Assembly: GCF_004339085.1 (NCBI RefSeq)
Contig: NZ_SMFX01000001.1
Location: 1,005,227-1,069,226, forward strand
Direction of reading: 5' to 3'
Origin: Thiogranum longum
Lineage (GTDB): Bacteria; Pseudomonadota; Gammaproteobacteria; DSM-19610
DNA: 64,000 nt
The position numbers and the translations under genes are program-made. The notes beneath the pieces are model-generated. The model searched no databases. It worked only from the letters and a program-made list of their open reading frames with translations, and was not told the origin of the DNA. Positions 53,919 to 64,000 of this stretch are shown one piece after another (position 1 is the stretch's first letter; each line of letters opens with the position of its first letter).

Positions 53919-54574
53919 GCTGCCTCCAGTTGTTTCGGTGCATCCAGCACTTCGCCATCGAAGTGCAGGCCATCGTCTTCCAGACTGACACGGCCTTCAG
54001 CAATCCACTGTATGACAGTGACATAAAGACGGTGTTCCTGTTCCAGCACGCGTTGTTCGAGTGTATCGGCATTATCGTCTGGCAATACGGGTAGGCGTAC
54101 CTGTGCGATGACCGGGCCACCATCGAGTTCTTCAGTCACGAAATGGACGCTGGCGCCGTGTTCGGTGTGGCCGGCTTCGAGAGCACGACGGTGGGTGTCG
54201 AGGCCGCGAAGCTCGGGTAGCAGGGACGGGTGTATGTTAATCAGGCGACCGCTGTAGTGGTGTACAAACGCCGGTGAAAGGATGCGCATGAAGCCGGCCA
54301 GCACGACCAGCCCGGGCTTGAACAGGTCGATCATGCCCTGCAGGGCGTGATCATAAGCTTCGCGGTCAGGGTAATCCGCGGCGTCCAGCACCAGTGTGTC
54401 GATTGCGCGTTCACTGGCGCAGGCAAGTCCGGGCGCATCGACACGGTTACTGATGACGGCGCTGACCACGGCCGGCAGTTCTCCTGCGTCGATGGCTTCG
54501 AGTATGGCTTTCAGGTTGGAGCCACGGCCCGAGATCAGTACCACCAGCTTCAGGGGGGCATGCGTTTCAGTCAT
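53915..54574 (-). CDS. purN: Phosphoribosylglycinamide formyltransferase
   Basis: A 219-residue transferase that adds formyl from 10-formyl-THF to GAR in purine synthesis. Motifs are [49 protein letters not shown] (catalytic Asn/His region) and [15 protein letters not shown] (catalytic Asp). It overlaps purM by 8 bp upstream and the DUF3108 gene downstream. With folD and purF in the same window, much of one-carbon/purine flow is encoded here. Confidence 0.97.
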   Translation of the reverse strand: MTETHAPLKLVVLISGRGSNLKAILEAIDAGELPAVVSAVISNRVDAPGLACASERAIDTLVLDAADYPDREAYDHALQGMIDLFKPGLVVLAGFMRILSPAFVHHYSGRLINIHPSLLPELRGLDTHRRALEAGHTEHGASVHFVTEELDGGPVIAQVRLPVLPDDNADTLEQRVLEQEHRLYVTVIQWIAEGRVSLEDDGLHFDGEVLDAPKQLEAA

Positions 54575-55625
54575 TCAGCTCGACGCGCGCCTCGCCTTTG
54601 CCGGATTTCACGCTGCCCAGTTGCCAGGCATTTTCGCCCTGTGCTTCAAGCAGCGCGAGGGTCGCATCACAGTTGGACTGCGGTACACAAATGACCATGC
54701 CAACGCCGCAGTTGAGGGTGCGGTACATTTCAAAACTGTCGACGTTACCCTGTTCCTGCAACCAGCGAAACACGGCGGGCCATTGCCAGCTGCCGGTGTC
54801 GATGCTGGCGACGGTATTGTTTGGCAGCATGCGCGGTAGATTCTCCGGCAGGCCACCACCGGTAACGTGGCACAGGCTGTGGACTTCGACTTTTTCCAGC
54901 AGCGCCAGCAGTGACTTGACGTATATGCGGGTCGGTTCCAGCAGCCAGTCAATCAGGGGCTTGCCCTCCAGCGGCATGTCGAAGCCGGCGCCGCTGACTT
55001 CAAGGATTTTACGAATCAGTGAATAACCGTTGGAGTGTGGACCGGAGGAGGCCAGTGCAATCAGTGCATCGCCGGCCTGTACTGACTGGCCATCGATGAC
55101 CTTGTCTTTTTCTACAATGCCGACACAGAAGCCGGCCAGGTCGTAGTCCTCGGCCTTGTACATGCCGGGCATTTCCGCGGTTTCACCACCGATCAGCGCG
55201 GCACCCGCCAGTTCGCAGCCACGGCCAATGCCTGTCACCACGTCGGTGGCAATATCGACGTCCAGCTTGCCGGTGGCGTAGTAGTCGAGAAAGAACAACG
55301 GTTCCGCGCCCTGCACGATAATGTCATTGGCGCACATGGCCACCAGGTCGATGCCGATGGTGTCGTGTTTGCCGCTGTCAATGGCCAGTTTCAGCTTGGT
55401 GCCGACGCCGTCTGTGCCGGACACCAGTAGCGGCTGGCGGTAGCGGTCAAGCGGCAGTTCGAACAGCGCGCCGAAACCTCCCAGGCCGGATACCACACCG
55501 GGACGGCGGGTTTTGGCGACTACGGGCTTGATGCGTTCGACGAGGGAATTGCCGGCATCGATATCGACGCCGGCATCACGGTAACTGATCGATGAACCGG
55601 AAGATGAGGGTTTCTGGCCGGACAC
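54567..55625 (-). CDS. purM: Phosphoribosylformylglycinamidine cyclo-ligase
   Basis: A 352-residue AIR synthetase. Signatures are [77 protein letters not shown] and [17 protein letters not shown]-like blocks. GTG 55625 follows GGAGT, so the longer frame up to 55685 is not used. It overlaps purN. It is divergent from the DUF2066 gene across 139 bp. Confidence 0.97.
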   Translation of the reverse strand: MSGQKPSSSGSSISYRDAGVDIDAGNSLVERIKPVVAKTRRPGVVSGLGGFGALFELPLDRYRQPLLVSGTDGVGTKLKLAIDSGKHDTIGIDLVAMCANDIIVQGAEPLFFLDYYATGKLDVDIATDVVTGIGRGCELAGAALIGGETAEMPGMYKAEDYDLAGFCVGIVEKDKVIDGQSVQAGDALIALASSGPHSNGYSLIRKILEVSGAGFDMPLEGKPLIDWLLEPTRIYVKSLLALLEKVEVHSLCHVTGGGLPENLPRMLPNNTVASIDTGSWQWPAVFRWLQEQGNVDSFEMYRTLNCGVGMVICVPQSNCDATLALLEAQGENAWQLGSVKSGKGEARVELND

Positions 55626-55764
55626 GGCGGACTCCAAACGGGAAATGCGTAATGTTACTAGGAAACTACCCCGGGCGAAATGCACCCGTATGTTGATCCG
55701 TGGGTACTGAGACCACTTATCGACCTATGGTAAGGTACAGACTCGATATTTTCGGGGATAGTTG

Positions 55765-56820
55765 ATGAGTGGATTGAGGCTGCGCCAGGTGCTGATCTGT
55801 TGTCTGTGCTTGCTGGTGCTTGATCAGAGCGCGTTGGCAGCGCGTCTGGACAACCTGTTCCAGGCCGATGCGCCGGCTAGCGGGCGCGATCCGGCGGCGC
55901 GCCAGGCAGCACTGAAACAGGCGCTGGCCACGGTGCTGGTGCGTATCACGGGTGATGCAACCCTTGCCAATAACGGACAAGCTCGTACGTTACTGCGCGA
56001 ACCCGGCCGTTTCGTCGCCCAGTACCGGTTTAACGAAACGCCGGCGCGCAAGCCGGGTGCAGCCCCGGAACTGCACCTGTGGGCACAATTTGATGAAGTC
56101 GCCCTGACGCGCGCGCTACGCGACCTGGGCTTGCCCTACTGGGGTCGGGACCGACCGGACGTACTGGTGTGGCTGGCAGTGGATGACGGTGGCAAACGCT
56201 TCCTGGTATCGGATACCAGCCGGAATTCACTGGCTGATACGTTGCACGATGCGGCGCAGCAAAGTGGCTTGCCGGTCAGCCTGCCGCTGCTTGATTTACA
56301 GGATCAGCGGGCGGTGAGTTTCTCCGACCTGTGGGGTGGCTTCCTGGGTCCGGTACAGAAAGCATCGGAGCGCTACCGCCCACAGGTCGTGCTGGTTGGT
56401 CGTGTGGACCGTTCGCGCAGTGGCTGGAACGGCCAGTGGACGTTGCTGGGTGCTGGTGCCAGTCATAACTGGACGGTGCACGGTGTCAGTGCTGAAGATA
56501 CTGTACAAAAAGGACTGTCCGAGTCGACCAGCCTGCTGGCATCGCGCTATGCGGTGGTAGCCAGTGACCAGGGCAGTCGACAGGTTTCCGTGCAGGGAAT
56601 CGACCGCCTGGAAGATTTTGCCCGGGTACAGGGCTACCTGTCATCGCTGAGCCCTGTTGAACAGGTCCAGGTGGCAATGGTGAAAGGTGACGAAGTGCAG
56701 TTTTCCCTGCAATTGAGCACCAGCGAACAAAGCCTGGTACGACTGATCCGGCTGGGCCATGTGCTTGAGCCGCTGAGTACTGGAGCCGATGCCCTGTGGC
56801 AGTTCCGGCTGATCCGCTGA
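55765..56820 (+). CDS. DUF2066 protein
   Basis: A 351-residue periplasmic protein with signal peptide MSGLRLRQVLICCLCLLVLD, cleavage near ALAARL. The DUF2066 features are RQAALKQALATVLVRITGDATL, RYRPQVVLVGRVDRSRSG and the C-terminal LSTSEQSLVRLIRLGHVLEP. Function unknown; in many gammaproteobacteria it lies beside purM and hda as here. ATG 55765 is preferred over TTG 55762. A CDP-alcohol phosphatidyltransferase gene follows 10 bp later. Confidence 0.9.
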   Translation: MSGLRLRQVLICCLCLLVLDQSALAARLDNLFQADAPASGRDPAARQAALKQALATVLVRITGDATLANNGQARTLLREPGRFVAQYRFNETPARKPGAAPELHLWAQFDEVALTRALRDLGLPYWGRDRPDVLVWLAVDDGGKRFLVSDTSRNSLADTLHDAAQQSGLPVSLPLLDLQDQRAVSFSDLWGGFLGPVQKASERYRPQVVLVGRVDRSRSGWNGQWTLLGAGASHNWTVHGVSAEDTVQKGLSESTSLLASRYAVVASDQGSRQVSVQGIDRLEDFARVQGYLSSLSPVEQVQVAMVKGDEVQFSLQLSTSEQSLVRLIRLGHVLEPLSTGADALWQFRLIR

Positions 56821-56830
56821 AGACATCGGT

Positions 56831-57376
56831 ATGCGCGCGCGCGATATTCCCAACCTGATCACTATTGGCCGTATCCTGCTGGTCATCCCGGTGACCTGGG
56901 CGCTGCTGGACGGGCGTTACGCGCTGGCGCTGGCACTGTTCTTTATTGCCGGATTTTCCGATGCGCTGGACGGCTTTCTCGCCAAGCATTTCCACTGGAC
57001 CAGTCGGCTTGGTGCCTTGCTCGATCCGCTTGCAGACAAGGCGTTACTGATTTCCTGCTATGCAGCACTCACATGGAACGCTTTGTTACCGGCCTGGTTA
57101 TTCGGGCTGGTGGTATTACGTGACGTGGTCATTGTCAGCGGGGCGGTACTGTATAACTTCCGTGTAGAGCGGCTCGATGCACGGCCCACGCTGGTGAGTA
57201 AACTGAATACCCTGTTGCAGATCGTGCTGGTGTTGCTGGTGATCTTTCACCAGGCCACCGGTTATGGCGACAGTCAATGGATCACCTGGCTGGTTTATGC
57301 CGTTACCCTCAGTATACTCTGGAGCGGACTGGACTATGTGATCACCTGGGGTCGTCGGGCAAGGGATCATTCATGA
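56831..57376 (+). CDS. CDP-alcohol phosphatidyltransferase family protein
   Basis: A 181-residue integral membrane enzyme of the PgsA-like family. The signature D-x2-DG-x2-A(R/K)-x8-G-x3-D-x3-D is in SDALDGFLAKHFHWTSRLGA and LLDPLADK (Lys replaces the common Arg). It joins a CDP-diacylglycerol lipid to an alcohol, most likely glycerol phosphate. The N-terminus RARDIPNLITIGRILL is PgsA-typical. A distinct second pgsA may exist elsewhere. The stop overlaps hda by four bases. Confidence 0.88.
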   Translation: MRARDIPNLITIGRILLVIPVTWALLDGRYALALALFFIAGFSDALDGFLAKHFHWTSRLGALLDPLADKALLISCYAALTWNALLPAWLFGLVVLRDVVIVSGAVLYNFRVERLDARPTLVSKLNTLLQIVLVLLVIFHQATGYGDSQWITWLVYAVTLSILWSGLDYVITWGRRARDHS

Positions 57377-58071
57377 GTCGTCAGCTGGCGCTGGAGCTCC
57401 AGCTGCGGGCCTCCGCACGTTTCTCAAGTTTCGTGGCCGGTCCCAATGCCGAGTTGTTACGTGAGTTACAGCGTCTGGCGGTGTGCGAAGGTGAAAGTTT
57501 CATGTTTTGTCGGGGTGCCCGGGGTTCCGGCAAGACGCACCTGTTACAGGCCTGCTGCCATGCCGCAACAGAACATGGCTGTACGGCTGCCTATCTGTCC
57601 CTGAATGACATCGACACTATTCCCCCTGAAATACTGGAAGGGTGGGAGCAGTTCGAACTGGTTTGCCTGGACGATATTGAAAATATCGCCGGCAGGCCGG
57701 ACTGGGAAGAGGGTGTGTTTCATTTCTATAACCGGGTACGTGAGCAGGGCGGCCGTTTGCTGGTCAGCGCGTCGTGTGCACCTGCACAGCTGGATATCAC
57801 ACTGGCGGACTTACAGTCACGGCTAAGCTGGGGCGTGGTGTACCCGATTCATGCCCTGGATGATGAGCAACGCTGCGCAGCCATGCAATTGCGGGCAAAA
57901 CAGAAAGGCTGCGAGCTGCCGGATGAAACGGCGGTCTACCTTCTGCGCAGGTTGCCGCGTGAATTACCGGCCTTGTTCGACACCCTCGACCGGCTCGACG
58001 AGGCGTCGCTGGCGGCGCAGCGCAAGCTTACCGTTCCTTTCGTCAAGTCCGTGTTGCAGTCAGAACGCTAA
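57373..58071 (+). CDS. hda: DnaA regulatory inactivator Hda
   Basis: A 232-residue AAA+ protein of the DnaA family, which with the sliding clamp promotes hydrolysis of DnaA-ATP and stops over-initiation. It starts MSRQLALELQLRASARFSSF, with the clamp-binding QLALEL box, then P-loop GARGSGKTHLLQACC, Walker B FELVCLDDIENIAG and LSWGVVYPI sensor region. The ATG at 57373 overlaps the stop of the CDP-alcohol gene (ATGA). A dispersed repeat follows 19 bp after the stop. Confidence 0.95.
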   Translation: MSRQLALELQLRASARFSSFVAGPNAELLRELQRLAVCEGESFMFCRGARGSGKTHLLQACCHAATEHGCTAAYLSLNDIDTIPPEILEGWEQFELVCLDDIENIAGRPDWEEGVFHFYNRVREQGGRLLVSASCAPAQLDITLADLQSRLSWGVVYPIHALDDEQRCAAMQLRAKQKGCELPDETAVYLLRRLPRELPALFDTLDRLDEASLAAQRKLTVPFVKSVLQSER

Positions 58072-58090
58072 CCTCCGGAACCCTGCCCTG

Positions 58091-58175
58091 CCCGTCATTG
58101 CGAGCGCAGCGAAGCAATCTCTTCGGGCTTGTACCAGCCTGCAGGAGATTGCTTCGCTGCGCTCGCAATGACGGG
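58091..58175. repeat. Dispersed palindromic repeat, CGTCATTGCGAGC family, copy 2 (near-perfect)
   Basis: Perfect 31-bp inverted arms: 58091-58121 (begins CCCGTCATTGCGAGCGCAGC) and 58145-58175. The arms enclose a 23-bp loop. Copy 1 at 22408-22488 has the same outer arms with a decayed interior. Whether it is mobile, an RNA hairpin or a nucleoid-protein site cannot be told. Confidence 0.92.
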
Positions 58176-58216
58176 GGGTTGTCGGGATGGCGCGGGCTTT
58201 TGTCGGGATGGCGTGG

Positions 58217-59528
<1,312 letters not shown>

Positions 59529-59665
59529 CAGGTTGGACTCCTTGCAGATCGCGGCGGTATTTTGCGGGATCGCGTCGATGCAGTACAGCGCTTTCTTGAC
59601 CCTGCCATGGCGCAGTGCTAGCGTGTTAACCCCGTTAGATATAGCGATATAGTGCCTTGTTACGA

Positions 59666-60001
59666 ATGTTCGGATATCAATGCAAAACTTCTGGCCCAGC
59701 CACCCCCCGCACCCGGTTTTCCGCCCTGTTGCTGTTGGCCGTCTGCTTGCTTGCCGGCTCCGGCTGCAAGACCGCGCCTGTGCAGGAAATGAGCGAGGCC
59801 CGTCAGGCAATTGATGCGGCGCGTGCGGCAGGTGCCGAACGATTCGCAAACCCGGAACTGGAACAGGCACTTTCGTCACTCAAGGCAGCCGAGAAGATGC
59901 TCAATGATCGACGGTTTCGTGACGCCAGGCGCAGCGCGCGGCAGGCACGTGATGAGGCCATCAAGGCGCGCCAGTCAGCACAGGATGCCAGTGATCAATA
60001 A
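59666..60001 (+). CDS. DUF4398 lipoprotein
   Basis: A 111-residue lipoprotein: a hydrophobic LLLLAVCLLAGSGC lipobox (Cys34 from ATG 59666). The mature part is an Ala/Arg-rich helical hairpin (QAIDAARAAGAERFANPELE ... RRSARQARDEAIKARQSA), the DUF4398 type. The next gene encodes the same kind of domain plus LysM, so the two are paralogues. A TTG at 59657 is an alternative start. Confidence 0.8.
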   Translation: MFGYQCKTSGPATPRTRFSALLLLAVCLLAGSGCKTAPVQEMSEARQAIDAARAAGAERFANPELEQALSSLKAAEKMLNDRRFRDARRSARQARDEAIKARQSAQDASDQ

Positions 60002-60173
60002 AAATCTCCGGCAGGGGAATTTTTGCTGATTTGATGCGTCCTTTCGGATTAATGCGGGGTATAGTATGGCCCGTCTGGATTACTTGACACCCGGATGATG
60101 CGGGTGGTAGCTTCACAAAAATACAGAAATACGAAAAAAGTGCCACGGATCAACCACTAGCGGAGTAACTTTC

Positions 60174-60926
60174 ATGAAAAGAATTCTTAACGGCAAAGCA
60201 CTTGTTCCTGTCGTTCTTGCCCTCGGCCTGGTCGCAGGTTGCGCCACCACCCCAAAGGAAGAACCCGCAGCGAAAGGACCAAGTGAAGTCTCACAGGCGA
60301 TTGACAGCGCCAAGTCAGCCATTGCTTCCGCCAAGTCCGTGAACTGGATCTGGCGCGATACAGAAAAATTCCTCAAGCAGGCTGAAGCCGCTGCAGCCAA
60401 GGGTGACGACGCGACGGCTATCAAGCTGGCCAACAAGGCCCGCAGCCAGGCCGAACTGGCTGTTGACCAGTACTATCTTGAAACGGCCAAGGTGCTGTAC
60501 GCCGAGGCAGGTAATGCCAGCGGTCTCACCGCAGAGCAGAAGAGCACGCTGAATGCGGCAGGCATCGCTATTGGCAACGCCGAGGGACGCAAGGCGTATG
60601 ACCTTCTCAATCCACTGGTGACCGAGCTGCGTGCGGCATCGATCAAGGTTGAAGTGGTTCGTGGAGACAGCCTGTGGTCAATCTCCGGCAAGTCTGACGT
60701 TTACAACAATCCTTACCAGTGGCCGCTGATCTACAAGGCCAACCGTGACCAGATCAAGGATGCAGACCTGATTTACCCCGGTCAGACACTGACGGTCGAT
60801 CGTAACCCGACGGCTGCCGAAGTGGATGCGGCTGTAGATCACGCGCGTAATCGTGGTGCCTGGTCGATCGGCGTGGTGGAAGAGAGTGACCGTAACTACC
60901 TGGGTGGTTCACTCGAACTCAAGTAA
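60174..60926 (+). CDS. LysM-domain lipoprotein with DUF4398-like helical part
   Basis: A 250-residue lipoprotein: MKRILNGKALVPVVLALGLV with lipobox VAGC (Cys23). Residues about 38-110 form an Ala/Lys-rich helical region like DUF4398 (QAIDSAKSAIASAKS). A LysM domain at about 160-205 (VVRGDSLWSISGKSDVYNNP, continuing YQWPLIYKANRD and YPGQTLTV) should bind peptidoglycan. So it likely links the outer membrane to the wall. GGAG precedes the ATG. A terminator follows. Confidence 0.88.
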   Translation: MKRILNGKALVPVVLALGLVAGCATTPKEEPAAKGPSEVSQAIDSAKSAIASAKSVNWIWRDTEKFLKQAEAAAAKGDDATAIKLANKARSQAELAVDQYYLETAKVLYAEAGNASGLTAEQKSTLNAAGIAIGNAEGRKAYDLLNPLVTELRAASIKVEVVRGDSLWSISGKSDVYNNPYQWPLIYKANRDQIKDADLIYPGQTLTVDRNPTAAEVDAAVDHARNRGAWSIGVVEESDRNYLGGSLELK

Positions 60927-60946
60927 GTCCCGCAACAGGGAAACTG

Positions 60947-60973
60947 AAAAAGGCCCCGAAAGGGGCCTTTTTT
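60947..60973. terminator. Intrinsic terminator after the LysM gene
   Basis: AAAAAGGCCCC (60947-60957) pairs with GGGGCCTTTTTT with a GAAA tetraloop. A and T runs on both sides suggest it works in both directions for the converging LysM and minus-strand genes. Confidence 0.93.
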
Positions 60974-60974
60974 A

Positions 60975-62546
60975 TTACCCGTCACCGGGTATATAAATAA
61001 AGCGCTCGTAACCCGGTTCTGATTCCAGTTGTTCAGCACATTGCACCCTGTTGGGGCCGCGTTTGTTGTGGAGCGAAAATTCCATGTCCTTTTGTAACTG
61101 GCCATTGCGCGTAATGAGCGTGAGTATGCGCTCTGCACCACGTTTCTGAACGGCGGAGAAGGCCGGCTGGTACTCGCCACCAAGACCTGTTTCATCGGGG
61201 AGGCGGATAACCACGGGTTGTGGATCCCGGCTGAGGTATTGCAGGCCCATTTCAAAGCCGTTACCGGCATCGGCTTCGATCAGCCAGCGGCAGGCGGCCA
61301 GTACCCAGTTGCCTTGCGTACCGGCATCCGGGCGACGCAGGGCAACCAGCTGACCGACTTTAGGGTAGGGTTTCTGTACACCGTGATAGGTGACGGCGAC
61401 TCCTCCATCACCGCGATTCAGGCTGGCGCAGTTGAATGCTGGTGCGAGGGTGTTGGCGCTGGCTTCCAGTGCGCCATGTTCGCCAATATCGATAACATCC
61501 TGTTCCCCGGGATTGATGAACAGTGCCGGGTCAAAACAGCGCCCCTGGTTGATCATGCAGTAAGCGCTGTCCAGCCCGTTAACAAGCTCAATGCGGGCAT
61601 GTGTTTCTTCGCGATCAGTCTTGCGGTCCGGTTTTTCCTCCCACAGTGCATGCAGTTGCCGGAAGGCATGCAGCAGGGTGGAAGCCGGGATATCCGAGGG
61701 CAGGCCGATGGCCTGCGCCTGTCGGTACTGGGCAAGTTTGTCGATATCACCGGCCAGTTGTTCGAGCAGCTCGTCAACATGAAGAAACAGTGCTGATTGA
61801 GGCTGACTATCGTTCGGGTTCCAGGTTTCACGAAGCGGGTAGCCAGGGTGATCGCCGGCAGTTTCGGGGTTTGGGTCAATCGTGCTCAATGCCATGTGAT
61901 GACGAAAATAACGATCCAGTGCAGCCACCATTCCGGTCGGAAGGTGATAGGGGTCAGTTTGCCGCAGCAGCGCCGTTAAACGAAAACACTCATCCAGCTG
62001 GAGGTTGCCTGCACCGGGCAGTTCGCCCCGGTAGCCAGCGCGGTCGTTTTCCATTGCAAACCGGAATAGCGTCAGGCATTCACTCCACAGGGCACGAGGT
62101 GCACGTTGATAGTGGCTGTAGTAATGACTCAACTGCAATCCCAGCGTATAGATAGCACCAAGCAGTGCCTGGGGTAGCTGGCGTGTCTCAATGAAGCCGG
62201 CTTTCTTGTTGACCAGATCGTTGACGATGATCTTGTAGCCGAAGCAGATGTCCTGGCACAGGCGCTTTAGCAATGCGCCGGTATCATCGTTACGATTCAG
62301 CTTGGTCGGGAGCGACGAACTGAGCCGCTGCCAGGCGTTCAGGAAGTCTCCCAGTGTTTCGACGCGTGCGGTCACTGCCATGGGCTGGCGATTCATGATG
62401 CGCAGTTGCTGGCTGGTAATGCTGGCCGCGCGCTGCAGGTCGAGGTAGGGGAGGTTTTCCAGCCACTCGCGCACTTCACGCGGTTTGATGCGGATGGCCG
62501 GGCCTGTCCTGTCCTGTGCCGGAATGGTGAGTTGCAGCTTTTGCAC
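60975..62546 (-). CDS. Large conserved hypothetical protein
   Basis: A 523-residue cytoplasmic protein starting MQKLQLTIPAQDRTGPAIRI. The N-terminal ~300 residues are helical; REVREWLENLPYLDLQRAA is the most conserved-looking block, and similar proteins occur in Pseudomonas. The last ~150 residues are strand-rich (SLNRGDGGVAVTYHGVQKPY, AACRWLIEADAGNGFEMGLQ) and recall a PilZ-like barrel without an obvious c-di-GMP RxxxR motif. I cannot name the family. The gene is convergent with the LysM gene and divergent-free upstream of the fumarase end. Confidence 0.75.
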   Translation of the reverse strand: MQKLQLTIPAQDRTGPAIRIKPREVREWLENLPYLDLQRAASITSQQLRIMNRQPMAVTARVETLGDFLNAWQRLSSSLPTKLNRNDDTGALLKRLCQDICFGYKIIVNDLVNKKAGFIETRQLPQALLGAIYTLGLQLSHYYSHYQRAPRALWSECLTLFRFAMENDRAGYRGELPGAGNLQLDECFRLTALLRQTDPYHLPTGMVAALDRYFRHHMALSTIDPNPETAGDHPGYPLRETWNPNDSQPQSALFLHVDELLEQLAGDIDKLAQYRQAQAIGLPSDIPASTLLHAFRQLHALWEEKPDRKTDREETHARIELVNGLDSAYCMINQGRCFDPALFINPGEQDVIDIGEHGALEASANTLAPAFNCASLNRGDGGVAVTYHGVQKPYPKVGQLVALRRPDAGTQGNWVLAACRWLIEADAGNGFEMGLQYLSRDPQPVVIRLPDETGLGGEYQPAFSAVQKRGAERILTLITRNGQLQKDMEFSLHNKRGPNRVQCAEQLESEPGYERFIYIPGDG

Positions 62547-62609
62547 GTGCCCCTTGTATCCTTTAATGGGTTAACGGCTTCTATATCGGTAAGTTACGCC
62601 AAATCTGGA

Positions 62610-64000
62610 CTATTCTGTGACGATTTCTATACCGGCGATACGTTGCTTCCATTCCGCGGGGCCGGTCTGGTGGACAGAGACACCAGTGGTGTCGACGGCA
62701 ACCGTGACCGGCATGTCCTCCACCTGGAATTCATAGACAGCTTCCATGCCCAGCTCCGGCCAGGCAACGACGTGTGCTTTGCGGATGGCTTTCGACACCA
62801 GGTAAGCGGCGCCACCGGTGGCGATCAGGTATACCGCGCGGTGCTTTTTGATGGATTCGATGGCCGCCGGTCCGCGCTCTGCCTTGCCGATCATGCCGAT
62901 CAGGCCGGTTTTCTCCAGCAAGGTATCGGTGAACTTGTCCATGCGCGTGGCGGTGGTGGGGCCAGCCGGGCCGACAGCTTCCCCGTCGACCGGGTCGACC
63001 GGCCCGACGTAGTAAATAAAGCGGTTGTGGAAATCCAGTCCGTCGGGCAGGGATTCGCCCTTTGCCAGGGTTTCGACAATGCGTTTGTGCGCCGCATCAC
63101 GACCGGTCAGCAGGTGGCCGCTGAGCAGTAGCGTTTCTCCCGGTTTCCAGTCGCGTATTGCGGTAGCGTCGAGCTCATCCAGGTTGACCCGACGCGAGCT
63201 GGTGGTCGGGTCCCAGGGGATCTGTGGCCATTCATCGAGGGAGGGGGGGGTGGCAAACGCCGGGCCACTGCCGTCGAGTTCCAGGTGGATATGCCGGGTG
63301 GCTGCACAGTTGGGAACGATGGCGACCGGTTTGGATGCGGCATGCGTGGGATAGTCGAGGATTTTCACGTCGAGCACCGTGGTCATGCCGCCAAGCCCCT
63401 GTGCACCGATGCCCAGTTTGTTAACGCGGTCGAGAATCTCCAGGCGCAATTCCTCAACGGTATTTGATGGACCGCGCTGTTGCAGCTCATGGATATCGAT
63501 GGGTGCCATGAGTGATTGCTTGGCCAGCAGCATGGCTTTTTCCGATGTACCGCCGATGCCGATACCGAGGATGCCCGGCGGGCACCAGCCGGCGCCCATT
63601 CCCGGCACCTGGTCCACGACCCAGTCCGCCACGCTGTCGCTCGGGTTGAGAATGGCAAAGCGCGATTTATTCTCCGAACCGCCTCCCTTTGCTGCCAGGG
63701 TAATGGAAACCTTGTTGCCGGCCACCAGGCGGCTGTGAATCACAGCCGGCGTGTTGTCACCGGTGTTGCGGCGGGCACCGGCCGGGTCCTCCACAATCGA
63801 GGCGCGCAACGGGTTGTCGGGGTTGAGGTAGGCGCGATGTACGCCTTCGTTGACCATGTCCTCGACACTTTTTTCCGCGTCCCAGCGTACGTCCATGCCT
63901 ATATCCAGAAAAACCGTGACAATACCTGTGTCCTGGCAGATCGGGCGCTTGCCTTCCGCGCACATTCGCGAGTTGATGAGAATCTGCGCAATAGCATCGC
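62610..64000 (-). CDS. fum: Class I fumarate hydratase (5' end outside window)
   Basis: A class I (iron-sulfur) fumarase converting fumarate to malate; about 463 C-terminal residues are visible and the frame stays open to the right edge. Expected [4Fe-4S] Cys are in RPICQDTG, AGWCPPGILGIGIGGTSEKA and PNCAATRHIHLELD. The C-terminal beta domain has GPTTATRMDKF and LIATGGAAYLVSKAI. Together with the Mqo-like flavoprotein it would supply malate oxidation in the citric acid cycle. Confidence 0.94.
   Translation of the reverse strand, partial: DAIAQILINSRMCAEGKRPICQDTGIVTVFLDIGMDVRWDAEKSVEDMVNEGVHRAYLNPDNPLRASIVEDPAGARRNTGDNTPAVIHSRLVAGNKVSITLAAKGGGSENKSRFAILNPSDSVADWVVDQVPGMGAGWCPPGILGIGIGGTSEKAMLLAKQSLMAPIDIHELQQRGPSNTVEELRLEILDRVNKLGIGAQGLGGMTTVLDVKILDYPTHAASKPVAIVPNCAATRHIHLELDGSGPAFATPPSLDEWPQIPWDPTTSSRRVNLDELDATAIRDWKPGETLLLSGHLLTGRDAAHKRIVETLAKGESLPDGLDFHNRFIYYVGPVDPVDGEAVGPAGPTTATRMDKFTDTLLEKTGLIGMIGKAERGPAAIESIKKHRAVYLIATGGAAYLVSKAIRKAHVVAWPELGMEAVYEFQVEDMPVTVAVDTTGVSVHQTGPAEWKQRIAGIEIVTE

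Noticed and set aside
58179-58213. Direct repeat TTGTCGGGATGGCG twice (58179-58192 and 58200-58213)
   Set aside because: Only 14 bp and two copies at a gene end, too short and simple to assign meaning.

Overview
The window is a chromosomal piece of a free-living gammaproteobacterium, GC-rich by eye. Gene orders typical of that class are dedD-like/cvpA/purF/metZ, tig-clpP-clpX-lon-hupB-ppiD, rnm-yciO-peptidase-trpS-scpA-scpB-rluB, and purM/purN back to back with a DUF2066 gene, a CDP-alcohol phosphatidyltransferase and hda. The layout of conserved blocks is closest to what I know of Chromatiales/Ectothiorhodospiraceae-like bacteria; I cannot fix the genus. No rRNA, CRISPR array, prophage or intact insertion sequence was seen. 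Layout: 1-6.7 kb holds a septal SPOR protein, cvpA, purF, a strong SAM-II-type riboswitch candidate with a terminator in front of metZ, a SIMPL protein, a ferritin-like DUF455 protein and unknowns. 6.7-11.2 kb holds lpxH, two cyclophilins, cysS and folD. 11.3-22.2 kb holds five tRNA genes, the proteostasis block (trigger factor, ClpP, ClpX, Lon with a good sigma-32 promoter match, HU), two more tRNAs, ppiD and a dicarboxylate/glutamate symporter. 22.2-30 kb holds a nested inverted-repeat element, fabI and a four-gene peptide-type ABC transporter. 30-32 kb is AT-richer and accessory (a lipoprotein, a membrane protein, a weak attC-like site). 32-45.4 kb is core again: an aminotransferase, a parvulin lipoprotein, bolA, yciI, yciB, rnm, yciO, a site-2-type protease, trpS with an Fe-S-type cysteine motif, scpA, scpB, rluB, pyruvate kinase and an Mqo-like flavoprotein. 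45.4-48.8 kb is a second AT-richer accessory island with two attC-like sites, an ArsB/NhaD-type transporter and small unknown proteins. 48.9-64 kb holds carbonic anhydrase, a polyphosphate module (ppx, a lysine-rich small protein, ppk2), dcd, purN/purM, hda, wrbA, arsC, two related lipoproteins, a large unknown protein and the start of a class I fumarase. How the genes work together: purF, purM, purN and folD serve purine and one-carbon metabolism. MetZ makes homocysteine under apparent SAM control. Five peptidyl-prolyl isomerases (Tig, PpiB, a periplasmic cyclophilin, PpiD, a parvulin lipoprotein) plus ClpXP and Lon cover protein folding and turnover. Ppx and Ppk2 face each other and set polyphosphate level. 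Three families of short palindromic repeats fill several intergenic gaps. The main points for a second look are the riboswitch upstream of metZ, the integron-like cassette remnants, the lysine-rich protein in the polyphosphate module, the cysteine-motif TrpRS and the nested inverted repeat after the symporter gene.
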